From the NCBI RefSeq assembly GCF_008801405.1, contig NZ_VZPV01000004.1, positions 122,011 through 186,010 on the forward strand: a stretch of DNA of 64,000 nt, read 5' to 3'. Origin of the DNA: Ralstonia insidiosa (GTDB taxonomy: Bacteria; Pseudomonadota; Gammaproteobacteria; Burkholderiales; Burkholderiaceae). Below the pieces are notes generated by a model. That model saw nothing but the letters and a program-made list of their open reading frames with translations, did not search any database and was not told the DNA's origin. Both the position numbers and the translations under genes were made by a program. Of the stretch, positions 60,180 through 64,000 are shown piece after piece; position 1 is the stretch's first letter, and each line of letters starts with the position of its first letter.

Positions 60180-61484
60180 TTATCCGCGCCGCAAGTCCAC
60201 CACGCGGCGCGCCTTGCCGACCGAGCGCTCGATCCCGCCGGTCGCCAGAATCTCAATCGTGGCCGTCACGCCGATCAGCGATTTGATGTCGTGCGCCAAC
60301 TGGCTGCTTGCCGATTTGGCAACGTCCGCCGAGGCGCCCAGCGCAGCTTCCACTCGTACCGTCAACGTATCCAGAGGCCCTTCCTTGGCGAGCACGCATT
60401 GATAGTGCGGTGACAGCGCTGCGTGTTTCAGGATCAACTCTTCGATTTGCGAGGGGAACACGTTCACGCCGCGCACGATCATCATGTCGTCGCAGCGGCC
60501 GGTGATTTTTTCCATGCGGCGGAAGCCCGGGCGCGCGGTGCCCGGCAGCAGGCGCGTCAGGTCGCGCGTGCGGTAGCGCACCACCGGCATCGCTTCCTTG
60601 GTCAGCGACGTGAACACCAGTTCGCCGAATTCGCCGTCGGGCAGCACCTCACCGGTGTTCGGGTCGATGATCTCGGGGTAGAAATGGTCTTCCCAGATGG
60701 TCGGGCCGTCTTTGGTTTCGGCGCATTCGCTGGCGACGCCGGGGCCCATCACTTCCGATAGGCCATAGATATCCACAGCCGACAGCCCCATGCGCGCCTC
60801 AATGGCCGCGCGCATCTCGGGCGTCCACGGCTCCGCGCCGAAGATGCCGATCTGCAGGCTCGACGCGGCCGGGTCCATGCCTTGCCGTTCGAACTCGTCC
60901 GCTATCGCCAGCATGTAGCTGGGCGTCACCATGATGATCTGCGGCTGGAAATCGCGGATGAGCTGCACCTGCCGCTCGGTTTGCCCGCCGCCGAAGGGGA
61001 TGGCGGTGAGCCCCGCGCGCTCGACGCCGTAGTGCGCGCCCAGGCCACCTGTGAAGAGGCCATAGCCGTAGCTCACGTGGACCTTATCGCCGCGTCGCGC
61101 CCCTGCCGCACGAATCGAGCGCGCCACCAGCCCGGCCCAGGTGTCGATATCTGCCAGCGTGTAGCCGACCACGGTGGGTTTGCCCGTCGTCCCCGACGAG
61201 GCGTGGATGCGCGCAATCCGATCCTGCGGCACCGCAAACATCCCGAACGGGTAGTTGTCGCGTAAATCCGCTTTGGTCGTGAAGGGAAACTTCGCCAGGT
61301 CGGCCAGCGACTGCACCTCCGATGGATGCACGCCCGCCGCATCAAACTTGGCCCGGTACGCCGGCACGTTCTCGTACGCGTGGGCTAGGCTGTGCTTCAG
61401 CCGGTCGAGCTGCAGCGCCTGGATGGCGTCACGGCTGGCGGTCTCGATGGGGTCGAGCGGCAGGTCGGTCGAGCGGGGGCGCAT
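60180..61484 (-). CDS. paaK: Phenylacetate-CoA ligase
   Basis: 434-aa adenylate-forming enzyme that activates phenylacetate to phenylacetyl-CoA, the entry step of aerobic phenylacetate breakdown. AMP-site SSGTTGKPTVVGYT, VDIYGLSEVMGPG and VVRYRTRDLTRLLPG are intact. GGAG precedes ATG 61484. Third gene after paaG and paaI on the minus strand. The ring-epoxidase genes paaABCDE and paaZ are not in this window. Confidence 0.95.
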   Translation of the reverse strand: MRPRSTDLPLDPIETASRDAIQALQLDRLKHSLAHAYENVPAYRAKFDAAGVHPSEVQSLADLAKFPFTTKADLRDNYPFGMFAVPQDRIARIHASSGTTGKPTVVGYTLADIDTWAGLVARSIRAAGARRGDKVHVSYGYGLFTGGLGAHYGVERAGLTAIPFGGGQTERQVQLIRDFQPQIIMVTPSYMLAIADEFERQGMDPAASSLQIGIFGAEPWTPEMRAAIEARMGLSAVDIYGLSEVMGPGVASECAETKDGPTIWEDHFYPEIIDPNTGEVLPDGEFGELVFTSLTKEAMPVVRYRTRDLTRLLPGTARPGFRRMEKITGRCDDMMIVRGVNVFPSQIEELILKHAALSPHYQCVLAKEGPLDTLTVRVEAALGASADVAKSASSQLAHDIKSLIGVTATIEILATGGIERSVGKARRVVDLRRG

Positions 61485-61545
61485 GCGGCATGTCTCCTTG
61501 GGATGCCGTCGTGCGGCGTCCTCTTGTGGTGGCGCAATCAGGGGG

Positions 61546-61557
61546 CTCTATATAGAG
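61546..61557. promoter_or_regulatory. Perfect 12-bp palindrome between paaI and paaK
   Basis: CTCTATATAGAG is fully self-complementary and AT-rich in a GC-rich stretch, 62 bases before the paaK start. It could be a -10 element (TATATA) of an internal promoter or a small operator. Confidence 0.3.
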
Positions 61558-61569
61558 GGCAATCGGTGC

Positions 61570-62031
61570 TTACTGTTCGGTGTTATCTGGGACGGGAATG
61601 ACGTGGCCGCGAATCTGCGCAGATTTGCCGCGGAACATGGCGACCACCTCGCCGGCCTGGTTGGACACGCGCACGTCATACACGCCGTGTCGGCCGGACA
61701 GGACCTGCTCGGTCGCCTCAGCGGTCAGCACATCGCCGCCGTGCGCCGGGCGCAGGAATTCGACGCTGCAGCCAGCCGCCACCGTGTTGTGGTTGTGGCT
61801 ATTGCAGGCAAACGCAAAGGCCGAATCGGCCAGCGTGAAGATCAGCCCGCCATGACACGTGCGGTGCCCGTTGAGGAACTCGGGCCGCACGGTCATGGAC
61901 AGGCGCGCGTAGCCGGGGCCGACCGCCTCGATGCGCATGCCGAGCCAGCGAGTGCAGGCGTCGGCGTCATACATGTTCTTGCAGGCGGCTTCGGCCAGCG
62001 CCTGCGCATCCTGGAGGGCAATCTCGGTCAC
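61570..62031 (-). CDS. paaI: Hydroxyphenylacetyl-CoA thioesterase
   Basis: 153-aa hot-dog-fold thioesterase. The active-site region NGHRTCHGGLIFTLADSAFAFACNS has the H-G-G and downstream Asp of PaaI enzymes, followed by AAGCSVEFLRPAHGGDVLTA. It rescues CoA from dead-end hydroxyphenylacetyl-CoA. I start at GTG 62031, which has AAGGGA 6-7 nt upstream and sits 17 bases after paaG; the frame is open farther up inside paaG. Confidence 0.92.
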   Translation of the reverse strand: MTEIALQDAQALAEAACKNMYDADACTRWLGMRIEAVGPGYARLSMTVRPEFLNGHRTCHGGLIFTLADSAFAFACNSHNHNTVAAGCSVEFLRPAHGGDVLTAEATEQVLSGRHGVYDVRVSNQAGEVVAMFRGKSAQIRGHVIPVPDNTEQ

Positions 62032-62048
62032 GCTGATCCCTTTGTCCT

Positions 62049-62837
62049 TTATTCGCCAGTGAAGTGGGCAGGGCGTTTGTGGAGGAAGGCATTCACGCCC
62101 TCGGCATAGTCGTGGGAGTTGCCCAGCTCGCGCTGCAGGTCGCGCTCCAGATCCAGTTGAGCGTCGAGCGATTGCGTGGGCGCCGTGTGCATCGCGCGCT
62201 TGATGGCGGCCAGCGCCCGAGTCGGCTGCCTGGACAAGTGATCGGCCATCGCCGACACCTCGGTCATCAGAATCTTGGCATCGTGATAGACGCCCCAGAT
62301 CAGCCCCCAGGACAGCGCGGTCTTGGCGTCGAGCTTCTCGCCCAGCATCGCCAGCCCCATCGCCCGTGCCACGCCGATGCGCTGCGGCAGGAACCACGTG
62401 CCGCCCGAATCCGGCAGCAGGCCGATCTTCACAAACGCCTGCAGGAAGCAGGCGCTTTCCGCCGCCATCACGATGTCGCACGCCAGCGCCAGGTTGGCGC
62501 CCGCACCGGCCGCGACGCCGTTCACCGCGGCAATGACGGGCAACGGCAGCGCACGCAGCCGGCGTACCAGCGGATTGAATTGCTCGTCGATGAGCGCGCC
62601 CAGATCGGTCATCTGCCCCGGCGTGACATTGAGTTCGGCAAGATCCTGCCCCGCACAGAAGCCGCGTCCGGCGCCAGTCAGGATCAGCGCCCGCGCGTGC
62701 TGGCGCTCCACCTTATCCAGCGCCTCGCGCAATTCCCGGTGCATACCGGCCGTGAAGCTGTTGAGCTGGTCGGGCCGGTTCAGCGTGATGGTGGCCACGC
62801 GGTCATGCCAGTCGAGCAGAATGGTGGGGCTCGTCAT
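62049..62837 (-). CDS. paaG: 1,2-epoxyphenylacetyl-CoA isomerase
   Basis: 262-aa crotonase-fold enzyme that turns the ring epoxide of phenylacetyl-CoA into the oxepin. Seen: ITLNRPDQLNSFTAGMHREL, GAGRGFCAGQDLAELN with the oxyanion site and the Asp typical of PaaG, VAAGAGANLALACDI, and GLLPDSGGTWFLPQRIG, the D-S-G-G form of PaaG-type isomerases. Ribosome site GGAGGAG before ATG 62837. Divergent from paaF. Confidence 0.92.
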   Translation of the reverse strand: MTSPTILLDWHDRVATITLNRPDQLNSFTAGMHRELREALDKVERQHARALILTGAGRGFCAGQDLAELNVTPGQMTDLGALIDEQFNPLVRRLRALPLPVIAAVNGVAAGAGANLALACDIVMAAESACFLQAFVKIGLLPDSGGTWFLPQRIGVARAMGLAMLGEKLDAKTALSWGLIWGVYHDAKILMTEVSAMADHLSRQPTRALAAIKRAMHTAPTQSLDAQLDLERDLQRELGNSHDYAEGVNAFLHKRPAHFTGE

Positions 62838-62867
62838 CTTGTCTCCTCCTCGGTCATCGGTTCATTG

Positions 62868-62893
62868 ATTAACCGACCGGTTGGTCGGCTAAT
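62868..62893. promoter_or_regulatory. TetR/PaaR-type operator between paaG and paaF
   Basis: ATTAACCGACC (62868-62878) and GGTCGGCTAAT (62883-62893) are inverted arms, 10 of 11 bases matching, around GGTT. The ACCGACC-type half-site is the kind of sequence bound by PaaR, the TetR-family phenylacetyl-CoA-responsive repressor of betaproteobacteria. It lies in the short divergent promoter gap and can control both directions. Confidence 0.65.
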
Positions 62894-62920
62894 ATTACAT
62901 CCATTCCAACTGGAGCTTCC

Positions 62921-63697
62921 ATGTCCTACGAAAACATTCTGGTCGAAACGCGCGGTCGTGTTGGTCTTGTTACGCTGAATCGCCCCAAGGCGCTGAACGC
63001 GCTGAACGATGCGCTCATGGATGAGCTGGGCGCTGCGCTGCTCGCCTTCGATGCTGACGCCAGCATTGGCGCCATCGTCATCACCGGCAGCGAGAAGGCG
63101 TTCGCCGCCGGGGCCGACATCGGCGCCATGGCCGACTACGACTTCGCTACCGTCTATAAGAACGAATACATCACCCGCAACTGGGAGACCATCCGCCGCA
63201 TCCGCAAGCCGGTGATCGCCGCCGTGGCGGGCTACGCGCTGGGTGGCGGCTGCGAACTGGCCATGATGTGCGACATCATCCTCGCCGCAGATACCGCCAA
63301 GTTCGGCCAGCCCGAAGTCAAGCTCGGCACCATGCCCGGTGCCGGTGGCACCCAGCGCCTGCCGCGCGCCGTCTCCAAGGCCAAGGCCATGGACCTCTGC
63401 CTGACCGCCCGCATGATGGGCGCCGAAGAAGCCGAGCGCGCGGGCTTGGTCTCGCGCATCATCCCCGCCGACAAGCTGCTCGACGAAGCCATCCAGGCCG
63501 CCGAGACCATCGCCAGCTTCTCGCTGCCAACGGTCATGATGATCAAGGAGTCGATCAACGCCGCCTACGAGACCTCGCTCTCCGACGGCGTGCACCTGGA
63601 ACGGCGGCTCTTCCACGCCACTTTCGCCACTGAAGACCAGAAAGAAGGCATGCGCGCCTTCCTGGAGAAGCGTGCGCCGGCGTTCAAGCATCAATAA
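62921..63697 (+). CDS. paaF: 2,3-dehydroadipyl-CoA hydratase (enoyl-CoA hydratase)
   Basis: 258-aa crotonase-fold hydratase. It shows LVTLNRPKALNALNDALMDEL, KAFAAGADIGAMAD, the oxyanion AVAGYALGGGCELAMMCDI with the first catalytic Glu (GGGCEL), and PEVKLGTMPGAGGTQRLPR with the second. This full Glu pair is expected of hydratases. Context with paaG/I/K supports PaaF over a general FadB-like role. GGAG precedes ATG 62921. Confidence 0.9.
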   Translation: MSYENILVETRGRVGLVTLNRPKALNALNDALMDELGAALLAFDADASIGAIVITGSEKAFAAGADIGAMADYDFATVYKNEYITRNWETIRRIRKPVIAAVAGYALGGGCELAMMCDIILAADTAKFGQPEVKLGTMPGAGGTQRLPRAVSKAKAMDLCLTARMMGAEEAERAGLVSRIIPADKLLDEAIQAAETIASFSLPTVMMIKESINAAYETSLSDGVHLERRLFHATFATEDQKEGMRAFLEKRAPAFKHQ

Positions 63698-64000
63698 GAG
63701 GGTGCTGGCGGAGTGATTCAGGGAATACCCGAGTAATCATCTCGGGTATCCTTCGGGTCATTTTGCAGCTGCTTTTGGCCGGCAATCGTAGGCGCAGACT
63801 GGGCTGGCGGTGATTCTTCATCGGTTCGTCATCAATCCGTCACGACAAAGGTGTTGCCAACCTCCAGGAACCCGCCTATAGTTCGCCCCTCGCTGCAAAC
63901 GACAGCGCCGAAACGAAAGCGACGGCGGGGTGGTTAAGGCGGTGGAGAAGTAGTGGTGGTGCGGGTTTCCGGCCGATTGGTAGTGGTGATCGGATGGTGT
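63698..64000. other. Intergenic region at the right window edge
   Basis: About 300 bases after paaF. A stem at 63725-63749 (ATACCCGAG / CTCGGGTAT) can end the paaF message. The rest (63910-64000) is G-rich on the plus strand with GGTGG runs; no gene is supported before the window ends. Confidence 0.4.
63725..63749 (+). terminator. Hairpin after paaF
   Basis: ATACCCGAG (63725-63733) pairs with CTCGGGTAT (63741-63749) around a 7-nt loop. TTTT follows about 12 bases later, not immediately, so terminator strength is uncertain. Confidence 0.5.

Overview
The window looks like a piece of a betaproteobacterial chromosome from the family Burkholderiaceae, most likely Ralstonia. This rests on high GC, the block hemA-prfA-(lipoprotein)-prmC-grxD-ubiX, the run trpE-trpG-x-trpD-trpC, a cyoABCD quinol oxidase next to a FecIRA-type iron system, opgGH, and a divergent paaGIK/paaF phenylacetate cluster. 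I saw no rRNA, tRNA, IS element, prophage or CRISPR array. It is mostly core genome with a few accessory spots.

Layout. 1-4.6 kb: an I78-like inhibitor lipoprotein, then an OprB-type outer-membrane porin followed by an NRAMP metal transporter, probably an outer plus inner membrane manganese route. 4.6-8.6 kb: an iron-siderophore unit on the minus strand (ECF sigma factor, FecR-like anti-sigma, TonB receptor with STN domain) with a Fur-box-like site upstream. 9.1-13.2 kb: cyoABCD, ended by a strong terminator. 13.2-17.4 kb: winged-helix protein, EttA, CDGSH protein, YbaK-type deacylase and a Pro/Tyr/Trp-rich exported protein. 17.5-21.8 kb: opgG-opgH for osmoregulated periplasmic glucans. 22-28.1 kb: two small exported proteins, then the minus-strand hemA/prfA/prmC/grxD/ubiX group. 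28.4-31.6 kb: three uncharacterised envelope genes (small membrane protein, DKNYY-type protein, Asp-box propeller). 32-35.6 kb: polar amino-acid ABC importer plus an MFS transporter. 35.6-36.8 kb: a DUF1016/YhcG nuclease next to a gene remnant, a likely acquired insert beside ychF. 38-40.3 kb: a Cys-rich DUF1326 / DUF2182 / EamA operon. 40.8-42.5 kb: an orphan FliT-like protein and a three-gene operon with a secretion-type lytic transglycosylase. 42.8-50.2 kb: ubiquinone-type hydroxylase, DsbC-like protein, AcuI-type reductase, M61 peptidase and FUSC transporter. 50.2-50.5 kb: a 12-unit, 21-bp palindromic tandem array. 50.5-58.2 kb (minus): rpe-gph, then trpE-trpG-(LprI-like)-trpD-trpC-CYTH-ung. 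58.3-60.2 kb: apaG, a small membrane protein and mltA. 60.2-63.7 kb: paaK, paaI and paaG facing away from paaF around a TetR/PaaR-type operator.

The most unusual items are the in-phase 21-bp palindrome array between the FUSC gene and ung, the Cys-rich DUF1326/DUF2182 operon, the structured leader with two mini-ORFs ahead of the NRAMP gene, and a repeated near-leaderless promoter layout (-10 box 7-9 nt before ATG, no Shine-Dalgarno) at three genes. Function calls come from reading motifs only; no database search was possible.
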